From Atherix ibis (Eukaryota > Arthropoda > Insecta > Diptera > Athericidae): DNA of 64,000 nt. Under the pieces are notes generated by a model that saw only the letters and a list, made by a program, of their open reading frames with translations, did not search any database and was not told where the DNA came from. A program made the translations under genes and the position numbers. This document shows positions 34,900 to 45,649 of this stretch, piece by piece. The stretch lies in assembly GCA_958298945.1 (NCBI GenBank), contig OY282610.1, positions 37,517,667 through 37,581,666 of the forward strand, in the 5' to 3' direction. Numbering within the stretch: the first letter of the stretch is position 1; the number at the start of each line of letters is the position of its first letter.

Positions 34900-36190
34900 G
34901 TTAGTTGGTTAAATTATCAAGGGAAGCAATCTTTTCCATTGAATTGGGGTATGTTCATAACACAAGCATTGCGTATTTGTAACTAAAATCCTGGATAGTC
35001 TTCCTGCCACTTTTGTCAGCTTCCTGTTCGGTTTGTTACCGTTCCATCGCCATTGCTCGTCATCGTTGCCATTAGGCATCGCCATTGTTATAGTACAAAG
35101 ATACAAACATAAACAAAAACAAATTGAACACATTTATTGCTTTCTTTATAGATTGGAGGGAGAGGGGTTTTTTGTTCCGGTGTTGGGGAGTTTTATGTTC
35201 TTTCAAACACTAGTGGGAGATATAAACGAGTTTATATGTATGGATGGTGAGAATGAAAGCTGAAAATGTAATGAATACGTCGACATTACTTGTTGGTAGC
35301 AGGGAAGCTGACGGAGAAGAGGTGAATGTTGTGAACACAAAACCGAATAAATAGGCAAATAAATAAATGAACAGAAAAATTATAAGGCAAAAAAAAAAAA
35401 AAAAAAAAATCGCCGCCGCCACTGCCTTGTGTGTATCTAAACAAAAATATAAACCGAAACGATTAACGAGCGCACACGAATGCGTTCATCTACAATACAA
35501 CAAAGCACAATACATAATGGCGTTATTGATGCCTGACGGATAATAACAACACTGTGTGTTAGAGTGCAATAGAATAAATGTTCGATTTTTGATCGGCCTC
35601 TTTTGTGAGATGAATGAACGGTTGGTGAGCGTTGCGAAAAGAGGATAGACGTGTATGCATTTGGTTTTGTTGGTAGCCGGGAGGGGCACAACAGTCAGCA
35701 CAGGCGGAGCAAAAATGTGCTGAGTTAAGATCGGGAGTGTGCGCTCCTCCTGTATTCAGCGAACGCATGCTTCAATGGCCGAGGTCCGAGCAACGATTAG
35801 GTAAATACAGTGGCGGCGCTGCATTTCAATCAAGACTGGAGGGGGGCCAGTGCTATGCCGAATGTTGAGAGAATTCTTTGAGTTTGCGTATTTCAACTGC
35901 CACAGATTTTTCTTAACAAATTCCCAATTCTACCTCTCGTTTTGTCCAATTTCCTTTTACTATCACTATCTCTTTTTTAATACTAAGGAAATTTCACATT
36001 TCCATTCTGTTTGTACAAATGCATCTCCGAAATGTAGGCGTGGTTTTTCTATTGAAAATCTAATCCATTTTAGATTTTGTGGATTGTACGTTAGCCACAC
36101 GAATGAATCGCTAAGTAAGAAAGAAAGAAAAAAAAACAACAACAACAACAACAAAAACGTTTGGAAATTTGTGTGTTTTTTTTTTTTATA
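34900..36190. other. GC-richer unique island, possible regulatory or non-coding exonic DNA
   Basis: Composition is visibly more balanced than the surroundings, especially 35,280-35,870, and no transposase or RT motif is visible on either strand. Overlapping frames of 60-115 residues exist in several phases, which argues against any one being coding. A consensus-like splice donor (ATTAG/GTAAAT) is at 35,800-35,801. Plausible readings are an enhancer region, a promoter with untranslated exon of a gene outside or of the forkhead gene, or simply unique DNA. Confidence 0.35.
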
Positions 36191-36195
36191 AACTA

Positions 36196-36255
36196 AAAAG
36201 TCCTTGTAACTAAAATGTGTGAAATCAAATACACATTTTAGTTACAAGGACTTTT
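36196..36255. repeat. Perfect 25 bp inverted repeat (hairpin)
   Basis: The arm at 36,196-36,220 (AAAAGTCCTTGTAACTAAAA and five more bases) is the exact reverse complement of 36,231-36,255. The 10-base loop is GAAATCAAAT. A run of 25 matching pairs is far beyond chance even in AT-rich DNA. It could be a tiny foldback element or a transcribed hairpin. Confidence 0.9.
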
Positions 36256-36736
36256 AGTAAAGGAATGAGATTCTATGGAAATGCTTTTAAGAGAAAGAAG
36301 AAGAAAAAAAAATTATAACCAATTACGAATGTAAGAGGCTAACTAATAATGATACGACGAAGTAAATATTTAACCTTAAAAAGGACAATTTATTTCTGAA
36401 ATAATTCTCATAATTCCATATTGAATGATTATTTTTCTTCTGCAGTTTTATCGATTATGGTTGGTTTTTGTGAAGTTTTTTTTAAAATCATTGTATTTTC
36501 ATTCAAACTAAAAGAAATTTAAATTGTTTAGTTTTTATATATACTTAGACAATATTAAATTTTCCGATATCGTTTATTAATTTAAGTCTTATAAAGACCC
36601 TCAGTTCGGTTTCCATTATATATAATTAAAATATGAAGTGTTTAGGGTTTATAATTTTAGATCACTCAATACAAAAAAATATATGGTCTTTGAGAACTTT
36701 GAACCAATGTTATTTTATGTGATCGCCGAAGTCCGT
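36256..36736. other. AT-rich spacer, no gene seen
   Basis: Unique AT-rich sequence between the two hairpins; nothing recognised. Confidence 0.5.
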
Positions 36737-36826
36737 ATTAGGACCCCTTAAAAGGCATTTTTTTTTATTGGTGTTGCATTTTGTATACCAATAAAAAGAA
36801 AATAACTCCTTTTAAGGGGTCCTAAT
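36737..36826. repeat. 90 bp hairpin with 19 bp perfect outer arms
   Basis: ATTAGGACCCCTTAAAAGG (36,737-36,755) is exactly complementary to 36,808-36,826. An inner pair TATTGGT / ACCAATA (36,766-36,772 and 36,787-36,793) extends the fold. Total length and shape resemble a microRNA precursor or a very small MITE. No expression evidence can be read from sequence. Confidence 0.8.
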
Positions 36827-37331
36827 CTTTCATATTTTCTAGTTATATTGTAAATTAAATCTTGTAATGAGGATCATCTAGTATGAGGGCTAAATTATAT
36901 TTAATTATTTAAAATTCGAAGGATATTTTTTTTTTAGTTAAGAAAATAAAAGAAAAAAAATGAAATGAAATAAAAAAGAAAATGTTTAAGGTCTTCACTT
37001 TTCTTCGGGGGTTAATTTTTGCTTATCTCAGAAAATAATTATAATTAAAAAAAAGAAGAATTTGCATGTGGAAAAGAAAATTTTGATTTTCTTTAACAGA
37101 ATGTGTTTCTTTGTTCATATATAAATTTTTTTTTATCATATTAAATTTATTTTAATAATTTAAAACTTCTTTAATTATTTTAAAATACGTTTTTTTTTTT
37201 GTATATAAAATTTTCATCAACTTGGAATATTTTCGTCTTCTTTTCATATGTAAACGGTGTTTACATTGCACTTAATATATATTTTTCAGAAATTTAATTA
37301 TAGTATAAAATTTGATTAATAATTATATAGT
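36827..37331. other. AT-rich spacer, no gene seen
   Basis: Homopolymer-rich; no motif recognised. Confidence 0.5.
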
Positions 37332-37576
37332 AAAATTTATACTTAGTCGTTTGTATACTGGACTACCATCCAAGGGGTTGTGCATTCAAATTCCACTCAG
37401 GCATGGTGCTACGCTAATTCCAAAAAAAAGCACTTTATTTTCTTTCCTACTTTCATTTCTTTATTCCATTATCCTTTGTCGACAAATGGCCTTTAGTGTT
37501 ATGGCCCTTAGAATATACATTTCATTATTAATGTTACTTGAAATAATAATAAACAAACAAACAAATTTTATACTTA
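37332..37576 (+). mobile_element. tRNA-derived SINE with target-site duplication
   Basis: Flanked by AAAATTTATACTTA (37,332-37,345) and AAATTTTATACTTA (37,563-37,576), a 14 bp duplication with one mismatch. The body is 217 bp. Its 5' part looks like a tRNA: a possible anticodon arm TGGA-CTACCAT-CCA, then GGGGTTGTGC and ATTCAAATTCC, close to the RNA polymerase III B box (GWTCRANNC). An unrelated middle follows, and the 3' end is AATAATAATAAAC with repeated AAAC, a typical SINE tail. It makes no protein and would be moved by a LINE enzyme. The source tRNA is uncertain. Confidence 0.65.
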
Positions 37577-38759
37577 TTAATATATTTATCGAGTACATAA
37601 TTTGATTATAAAAATATCGAAAATTTATTAATTGATTTAGAAAAACGTATTTTTTTTGTTGAGAATTTGCTGGTTATGGGAGGGGGGGGGGGGCTGAGAA
37701 CACCATCTTGCACACACTTTGAACTCCCCCGCAATCAACGCATAAAACTAGCGATAAGCATGCTTAGCAGGATAAGGTACTCTCTCTGAATATAGTCGCT
37801 ACTGGCCATAGTCCTGTGGAAAAAATATTTTAATTTTATTTTATACCGAATAATTCATAACAATTTTATTTTTATACTATAAAAGTCCTTAAGATATTCG
37901 AATAATATTTTTATAAAGGTCATAAGGTTCTTAAGGTTGGTAAAATTTTATTATGGTATAATCGGCAAAATTATAACCTATTAAATTTCTAGAATATAAT
38001 TATGCCGATTCATACATTTTTACCCATAAAATTATTTTTCGGTAAAACTAAAATTATTCTAATACTCATGTTATATTCATTGTGTTTTTAAGATATCTTA
38101 AATGTCCAGCAGATATTTGAAAGATACCAACCAACAAAATTATTGTAAACGGGAACTTAAATTGAATTATTATTATCTCAAAAATATTTTTCTGACCAGC
38201 CATCTAGTAATATGATAGTAAAATAATTATTTGATTATCCACAAATTACAAATTCAGGAGAGTTCAAGTCCATTGTGAAAATAGAGATTACCTTTCAATG
38301 ACACAATAACAAACTTGATGTAACGATAAAAATCTTACAATTTTATAAATATTACTTAAAATAATTGTAAACTTATTTTATAAAAAACGATAAATTCATT
38401 TTTTAACCTTCTTGACTTAGGCCAGTTTAAACTATGTACAACGGAAGATGTTTCATATTTTCTTCTCAGAAGTAATTCAAATATAAAAAAAATGTTTTCG
38501 AATAAATCAAGAGATTAGCCAAATCTACGAGTATTTTTATCCACACTTTTAACTTAATAGAATAATAAAAATATTCACTTTTCGGATAGAATATAAAATA
38601 TTTTCAACTTTATTGCGTTGTGAAATTTAAAAAAAAAAATATTTAAAAAAATAACTGATTTTTTTTGGCGCTGCAAGTACTTACAAAATTAAAAAAAAAT
38701 GTTCTTCTTACTAAATAATTTGAAAAATTTTTATCGCACAGCTTTTTAAATTAGAAATA
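37577..38759. other. Intergenic DNA with a 12-G run
   Basis: An uninterrupted run of 12 G (37,682-37,693) begins a ~130 bp GC-richer patch that ends near 37,815. The remainder is AT-rich and unique. No gene or transposon motif was found. Confidence 0.5.
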
Positions 38760-40270
38760 TTCCTAACAGAAAACCATTTTTATGATGAATAATTTTTCTT
38801 CTTAATAGAAAATAGTTTTGATAACAAATAATTTGAAATTATTTACTATAGAAAATTCTTTTATAATAGAAATTATATTTAATGGAAAATATTTTGATAG
38901 CAAATTTACTACAAAGATAATATTTCTATAGAAAAGATATTTCATAGCAAATTTTACTATAAACAATTTTTTTTATAGCAAATATGTTTTATGAAAAATA
39001 TTTTTATAGCGAAAAGATTTTATAGAAAATTATACTATAAAAAAAAGTGTTACAGTAAATATATTTCAGCAAAATATATTTACAGCGAAATTAAAATATA
39101 GCAAATTATAGCATACAAAAAATTGTCACAGCAAATATATTTTATGAAATATATATATAGCAAATTTTACTATAAAAAATTGTTGTAGCAAATATATCTT
39201 ATGTGTATGTAAATTATTTTTATAACGAAAAGATTTTTTAACCAATTTTTCTTTAAACAAATTTTTTATAGCAAAATTATTTTATGAAAAACATTTTTAT
39301 AACGAAAAGCAAATTTATTTTTTGGAAAATATTTTTATAACGAAAAGATTTATAGCCAATTTTTCTATAAATACATTTTTTTATAGCAAATTTATTTTAT
39401 GTAAAAAAATTTTATAGCAAAAAGATTTTATAGCCAATTTTTCTATAGACAAATTTTTTCTATAGCAAATATATTTTATGGAAAATATTTTTATAGCGAA
39501 AAGATTTTATAGCAAATTTTTCCATAAACACATTTTTTATAGCAAAATTATTTTATGTAAAATATTTTTAAAGCGAAAAGATTTTATAGCAAATTTTCCC
39601 ATAAACATATTTTTTATAGCAAATTTATTTTATGTAATATATTTTTATAGCGAAAAGATTTTATGCAAAATAGTTTTGTAGTTAAAAAGTTTTTATAGCA
39701 AAGTTTTACTATAAACGAATTTTTTTAAAGCAAATATATTTTATGGAAAATATTTTTATAGCAAAAAGATTTTATAGCAAATTTTACTATAAAAATTTTT
39801 TTATAGCAAATTTATTTGATGGAAACTATTTATTTTATTTAATAGAGAAAAGATTTTGTAGCAAATTCTACTATCAAAAAATTGTAATAGCAAATATATT
39901 TTATTCAAAATATTTTTATAGCGAAAAAATGTTATAGCAAATTTTACTATAAACGAATTTTTTTATAGCAAATTTATTTTATGAAAAATATTTCTATAGC
40001 GAAAAGATTATATTGCCAATTTTTCTATAAACACATTTTTTACAGAAAATTTATTTTATGCAAAATAATTTTATAGGAAAAATTTTTATAGTAAATTTTT
40101 ACTATAAATAATTTTTTTTACAGCACATATATTTTATGCAAAATATTTTTATAGCAAAAAGATTTTACAGCAAATTTTACTATAAACAAATTTTTTTATA
40201 GCAAATATATTTTATGCTATAATTTGCTATAAATTATAATATCAAGTAGATTTTATAGCAAATTATAATA
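38760..40270. repeat. ~77 bp AT-rich satellite
   Basis: The AAAAGATT marker occurs at 39,420, 39,499, 39,576, 39,653, 39,764, 39,848 and 40,002, mostly 76-84 bp apart, with an irregular interval at 39,653-39,764. A unit reads roughly TTTTATAGCAAATTTATTTT, ATGnAAAATATTTTTATAGC, GAAAAGATTTTATAGCAAAT, TTTnCTATAAACA. TATAGC and its complement GCTATA alternate, so units can fold on themselves. The best-ordered part is 39,400-40,250. Open frames inside are only satellite translation. Confidence 0.9.
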
Positions 40271-43235
40271 ATACCAAAAAAAAAAACACAGAATTGAAAT
40301 CAGGTTTACTTTTGAAAGGTTTTGTTCTGAAAAACCACTATTTTTAACTGAAAATTTTAATTATTTTTAGTTATGAAATTTTTATTACATACATTATATT
40401 TGTAATATTTTTTCCTTTTAAACTTATAATTCATAGAATGTGAAAATTTTATATAAAAAAAAAACAAACAAAAAAACAACTTTCTTATAGACTGCCGTAA
40501 CAGAAGATCATAGCTGTATAAATAAAGTAAAAGAAAATTATAGCAAAAGTGCCTGAAATAGGAGGGTTTGGTATTGCCCAAGAAAACTTTGATTGTTTTA
40601 ATAATAGCCAAAAGGGAAATTTTTACTAATTACAAAAACACAAACTCAAATGGATACGAACTAAGAAAAATAATAGTATAAGAAAATAATCAAAAACGAA
40701 ATAAGATATGTTTGGCTGTGTTGAAAATGTATATGGTATCTTTGAGTTCGTTCAAATTTGTTAATGTGTTCAATGTTCGTGGCAATGTAATTTTTCAATT
40801 GGCTTGAATCTATATTTATAATGTGGTTACAGTAGAGTATATTTGTATTGTATTGGAGAGGAATAAACTTGGACTATTTTTCGATGAATTAGTAAAAGTT
40901 GGTTAGTGTGGAGGCGTTCGTTCTCCTAGCATATTATTTATCGATTCTCTATGAATTTGTGCACTTGTAAAAGGAGATGATATTATGCTATAGACTGCCA
41001 ACAATATTAAGAAGTTTTCCAAAAATATTTATACTATTCTGATTATGGATTTTCTTGAATAGATGCTATCATTTCTTCGCAATAAAGTTTTATTGCCGTT
41101 TTATACTGAACATTATTGATAAGATATTTTTTCTTTCTAGTACCTATAATTAAATATTTTCTTTTTTTTTATTCTGTATATAATTTTATCAGTAATAAAA
41201 TTGTTAATACTATAAATATTTTTAAGTTAATTTCAGATAGTACAGGATTGTTAAATGTGTATAAAGTATTTCTGCTCTTATATATATGGTAAATAAAAAA
41301 CTAAAAAGGACACAAGTGATTTATGACTATTTATAAAAGAGAAGGCGTACCCAAAAAATAATAATAAATTAAATTTAAAATTTTAAAATACAGAATAGAT
41401 TAAAATGGAAACGATAAAAGAAAAAGATAATAAAAAATACGAAAAAAAAAGTAAAAGGAAGAAAGGCGTGTCAATTTGAGAATATTTGCAATAATAAATT
41501 TTCTTTGATTTTTCCTTTTATGAGTTTCGATAAGATTTTGTAAAGGAATTTTCATTCAAACAAAGTTAGAAAAGGACAAAATCATATTGTCCTTTTGTAT
41601 AGGTAAAAAGTTTAGGTATAGGGTAAGAGTTATTATCGTAAACGGAAGAATAACAGCTCAGTAAGAAAAGGTAAACAAATATGAAAATGAGCATGGACAG
41701 AGCAAGAGGACTGAATGCGAAAGGACACGCATAGCTTACTGAGAGAGTTCTTGAATATATGTTAAAAGCCATAAATTCATTTTGATTGTATGAGTTTAGA
41801 AAATTTTACTACTAGTTTCCGATTGAATATCTTTTGTTTTATTTTGTTTTTTCTTTTCTTCTCTCTTTTGTTTTGTTATTGTCCTTGTTAATATTTCAAT
41901 AAGAAAACATTAAAATCTATATCTATATATAAAATAAAAAGGATATGACAAACATTTTATTGTATAGAAATCATTTTCGATAAAGATGTCAGAGTACAAG
42001 TGAAGTGAATTTTGTGATTCGGTAAGAGTTTGGATTGTAACTGCAATCACCGACGGCACCATTTTATGAAGGGAGGAGCGAATTTTCTCGACCTAAAACA
42101 ATGCCGCTATTTGTATTTAATACACAAAAAGGATAAATTGATTTTTCTACATGAGTGTATGTGTATTCGTGTTTGGATATTGTTTCGATAATATTTTGAA
42201 GCGTTTAGAATGAATTCTTTGGCTTTTATTGACTATATAATGACGAGAAAATGATCGAAGATGTAATAATATGCGTGAATGTGTCTGAGATTTTTATCCT
42301 TAATATTATGAATGGAAGTATAATACTGGTAAACTCCTATAATATGCATGCTGAAACTTAAAATATACTCAATTATTTTTGGTATTTTTTTTTTTTTACA
42401 AATATTTTATTTCTATTTTATTAGTTTATATTGTAGAATTTCAACAACAAAAAAATGGCGATTTATTTGGTTTTTGTGGTACTATTTTTTTTTTTTTTTT
42501 GAAAAACAATCGTTAAGTAATTATTAGGAATTTTTTTTTCTTCAGTAAATTGTGTCCAACTTTGGTTTATTTAAGTGATTCTTTTTTCAATAAGAAAAGT
42601 AATGAATGTTCAAGTAATTATATAATAAAATTAGTCTTTGGTATAACTTTTTTTTTGGTATAATTAATTTCCAAATAAATGTAAAAAAAATTTTCCTTGT
42701 AGGTCAGTATTTGTCCTTACAAATCCTTATTATTGAATTTTTTCTAATATTTCAATAAATAGACTTGTAAGTTTAAACTAGATTCTAGTCTATGCTCGCT
42801 TATTTAATGTACTAAAGCATATAGATATTTTTTCTAGATAGATTAAGCGACCTTAATCCAAATTTTCTATTTATTTTTATAACAGAAGCCTTTCGATTTA
42901 AAAAATAAAAACTTGTTACCAAAGATGGAACTCTTGCTATATCAAATCCCTACGCAATTTTACAATAAAAAAAAATTGACTAACGAAAAGCTCTCAAATT
43001 CATTTCAAATGTTAAATAAAAATTTAGATCTCTTCTCATTTAATTACTATTAAATTAGATATTAAAAATATCCTTTTTGGCAATAGAAAAATCCGTAGTT
43101 AAAGAAAGAATATTTCAAAACTCAAAAATTTCGACATATACCAATTTGTATCAAATGAATTCGGAATTTTATAGAATTATTTTTTTTCCTAATATTAAAT
43201 GCTTAGTTAAAGGCAAATTTGAATTTTCCTTTATT
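40271..43235. other. Unique AT-rich intergenic DNA, no gene seen
   Basis: About 3 kb without obvious repeats. 40,690-41,000 and 41,960-42,340 are less AT-rich and could hold regulatory DNA. Frames at 40,357-40,611 and 41,566-41,772 (minus) lack recognisable domains. Homopolymers are common from 42,380 on. Confidence 0.45.
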
Positions 43236-43237
43236 TA

Positions 43238-44443
43238 CGAGGGTCGTTCAATAAGTCATTAGAAAAAAATGGAAAAAAACTGTTTTTAAAAAAAAAAATA
43301 TTTTTTATTTTTCAACATAATCTCCTTTTAGCTCTATACACTTTTCCAACCGTTTTTCCAAAATATTTATCCCGTCCAGAAAATAGGATTTCGGAAATTC
43401 TGCAAAATACTCATCCGTTTGAGCAATGACGTCCTCGTTGGAAGTGAACCGTCGTCCGCCAAGCCATTTCTTCAGATTGGGGAAAAGAAAATAGTCACTC
43501 GGGGCCAAATCTGGTGAATAAGCGGGATGCTGCAACAATTCCATTCTCAATTCCACAATTTTGGCCATGGAAACAGCGCAGGTGCGCACACGCGTATTGT
43601 CCTGATGCAAGAGGTTTTTTTTCTTCTTCAGATGGGAGCGTTTCTCTTTGATTTCCCCGCTCAACCGTTGCAATAACGACGCGTAATACGCTCCTGTTAT
43701 TGTTTTTCCTTTTTCCAAGTAGTCGATCAAAATGATGCCCTGCGAATCCCAAAAGACCGTGGCCATCACCTTGCCGGCCGATGGCACCGTTTTTGCCTTC
43801 TTCGGAGCCCGTTCACCCTTGAAAATCCACTGTGATGACTGTCTCTTCGTTTCTGGAGTGTAGTAGTGTATCCAGGTTTCGTCCACAGTGACATATCGAC
43901 GAAGGAATTCGGCAGGATTTCGATGAAAGAGTGCCAACATAGCCTCAGAGTCCACTACACGATTGCCCTTATTCTCCTCTGAGAGCAAACGCGGCACCCA
44001 TCTTGCCGAAATTTTTTTCACAGACAATTTTTCATGCAAAATTGAAGCGACTGTACCTTGTGATATGCCCGTGGCCTCAACTAATTCGCGCACTTTAATT
44101 CGCCGATCGTTCAAAATCAGATCGTGGATTTTGTCGATGATTTCAGGAGTAGACACCTTAACTGGGCGTCCTGAACGATGTTCATCTTTTGTTGATGAAC
44201 GGCCACGTTTAAATTCATTCACCCAATTGTAAACCGTCGCAAACACAGGTGCAGATGTGCCATGAACTGCATCCAACTCGGCTTTGATTTCTTTCGGGCT
44301 TAAGCCTTTCAAATGGAGATGTTTGATGACAGCTCTAAACTCGCTTTTTTCCATTGTTATGCACAAATAAATGTCGTTAACTTTAATCGACGATAGAAAT
44401 TGCAATTTCTCGGATTTTCTAAGGACTTATTGAACGACCCTCG
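43238..44443 (-). mobile_element. Intact mariner element with near-perfect terminal repeats
   Basis: The ends are CGAGGGTCGTTCAATAAGTC at 43,238 and its complement ending at 44,443. The repeats match over 29 bp with one mismatch. TA lies on both sides (43,236-43,237 and 44,444-44,445), the mariner target duplication. Length 1,206 bp is that of a complete element. It carries one uninterrupted transposase gene and is clearly more GC-rich than the DNA around it. Of all mobile elements in the window it is the only one without visible lesions. Confidence 0.95.
43305..44354 (-). CDS. Mariner transposase (349 aa), apparently intact
   Basis: Cut-and-paste transposase that binds the element's terminal repeats and inserts at TA. 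The ATG at 44,354-44,352 gives MEKSEFRAVIKHL and 349 residues, the usual length for mariner (about 345). The frame is open 17 codons further upstream but only to a TTG. Residues ~1-110 form the paired helix-turn-helix DNA-binding region (SGRPVKVSTPE, ISQGTVASILH). WVPRLL is the linker motif. The catalytic triad is complete: YVTVDETWIHYY, then LLHQDN, then SPDLAPSDYF, with exactly 34 residues between the last two Asp. The tail is RLEKCIELKGDYVEK. Wording is closest to the irritans-type mariners by memory. HQDNTRVR replaces the more usual HQDNARVH, which might affect activity. Confidence 0.93.
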   Translation of the reverse strand: MEKSEFRAVIKHLHLKGLSPKEIKAELDAVHGTSAPVFATVYNWVNEFKRGRSSTKDEHRSGRPVKVSTPEIIDKIHDLILNDRRIKVRELVEATGISQGTVASILHEKLSVKKISARWVPRLLSEENKGNRVVDSEAMLALFHRNPAEFLRRYVTVDETWIHYYTPETKRQSSQWIFKGERAPKKAKTVPSAGKVMATVFWDSQGIILIDYLEKGKTITGAYYASLLQRLSGEIKEKRSHLKKKKNLLHQDNTRVRTCAVSMAKIVELRMELLQHPAYSPDLAPSDYFLFPNLKKWLGGRRFTSNEDVIAQTDEYFAEFPKSYFLDGINILEKRLEKCIELKGDYVEK

Positions 44444-44445
44444 TA

Positions 44446-45649
44446 ACTAACACCCTATTTGTGGTAAAAAAAAAATCTTTTTTACAGACTGACGTAGAAT
44501 TTTTTAAAGACCCACAAAGAATTTGCTTCATTGAGAACGCACAATCTCACTTGTAAATGCTTGACAAACATTTTTGTTGTGTGCTAGAAACATTATTTTT
44601 TTGAACGCTGAATGGATTTTTTTTATCATTTTATCCTTTCTTCATTTGAAAGTAATCGGCAACTAATTGAACAGATCCTTTTATCCTAAAAAGTCTGGTT
44701 TATAGTTATGCGGATCTGATGAATTTTAAATTTTTACACACGTACAGGAAGTTTTCTTCTATCAATGAGCATTTAGATTAATTATTAGAATTTTGTTAAA
44801 AGTGTTTAATAATATTTTTGGGTGTAGCAAAAATTTTTATTAACTTGCATACTTTTTGTTTGAATTGTTAATGATTCCAAAAATTATTGCCACCATAAAT
44901 GATCAGTTTTGAATGTATCTGAAACGATAAATCATTTTTTAAAGGTTCATATTCCAAAACTTTTGATAATTGACGATTAAGGACGAACAACTCTTAATAC
45001 CAAGGATCAGATTTATTAAAGAGATCAGGGAAGTAGAACAGAAATTTCACGGAGGAGGTCTTAAACGGTATTGTTTTTTAGTTTCTAGTTTTTTTTGTTA
45101 TAGTTTCTAGTTGTTTTAAGAATAGATCCGTTTAGATTAACAATTCTGCGTAACAGTTATGTGGATTAGATGAATTTTAAATGTCTACAGTTTTGACCAA
45201 ATGCTTATGATTAAGCGCAATTAAACTTGCATAGCCCCTGTTTGAATTGTTAGTAGAAAATTCTATTGACTCCATTCATTTACCACATGTTTAAAACGAT
45301 TAGTCAAAGGTGACCTAAATTTTTTAATAGTTGACACGATTGAGATTTGAATACAAAGGATTATTGGTACTGTGTAAGTACAATGGAAAAATTTCCATAG
45401 TTTATATTATATAATAAAGAAATCCTTAACCTTTTCGAGTAATCGTAGAAAAAATATGCACAAAATAAAGTTATTTTTGCAGTTGCATTTTTTTGTATGT
45501 TTTACTTACTAAGAAATTTGACAGATTTGCTACGTATATTTTGTAAACTTACACTTCCAACAATCGAGAATAATAATACAGAGTTGAATTGGGATTACAG
45601 AAAGCAAGTAATTATAGCTGAAAAGGAATTGTATACAAGGAAGATTTAT
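44446..45649. other. AT-rich intergenic DNA leading into satellite
   Basis: Unique AT-rich sequence. An isolated GGAGGTCTTAAA near 45,053-45,064 is the motif of the array that follows. Two diverged blocks containing TTATGCGGATCTGATGAATT (44,706) and TTATGTGGATTAGATGAATT (45,157) suggest an old ~450 bp duplication. No gene was recognised. Confidence 0.5.

Noticed and set aside
35437..35768. Overlapping minus-strand frames as small proteins
   Set aside because: Three frames overlap in different phases with no motif. Open length reflects the higher GC content of the island.
37346..37420. Functional tRNA gene
   Set aside because: The acceptor and D arms do not pair convincingly, and the sequence continues into a SINE body with a tail and target duplication.
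44355..44405. Mariner transposase extended to 44,405
   Set aside because: That start is also TTG. The ATG at 44,354 gives the normal mariner N-terminus and length.
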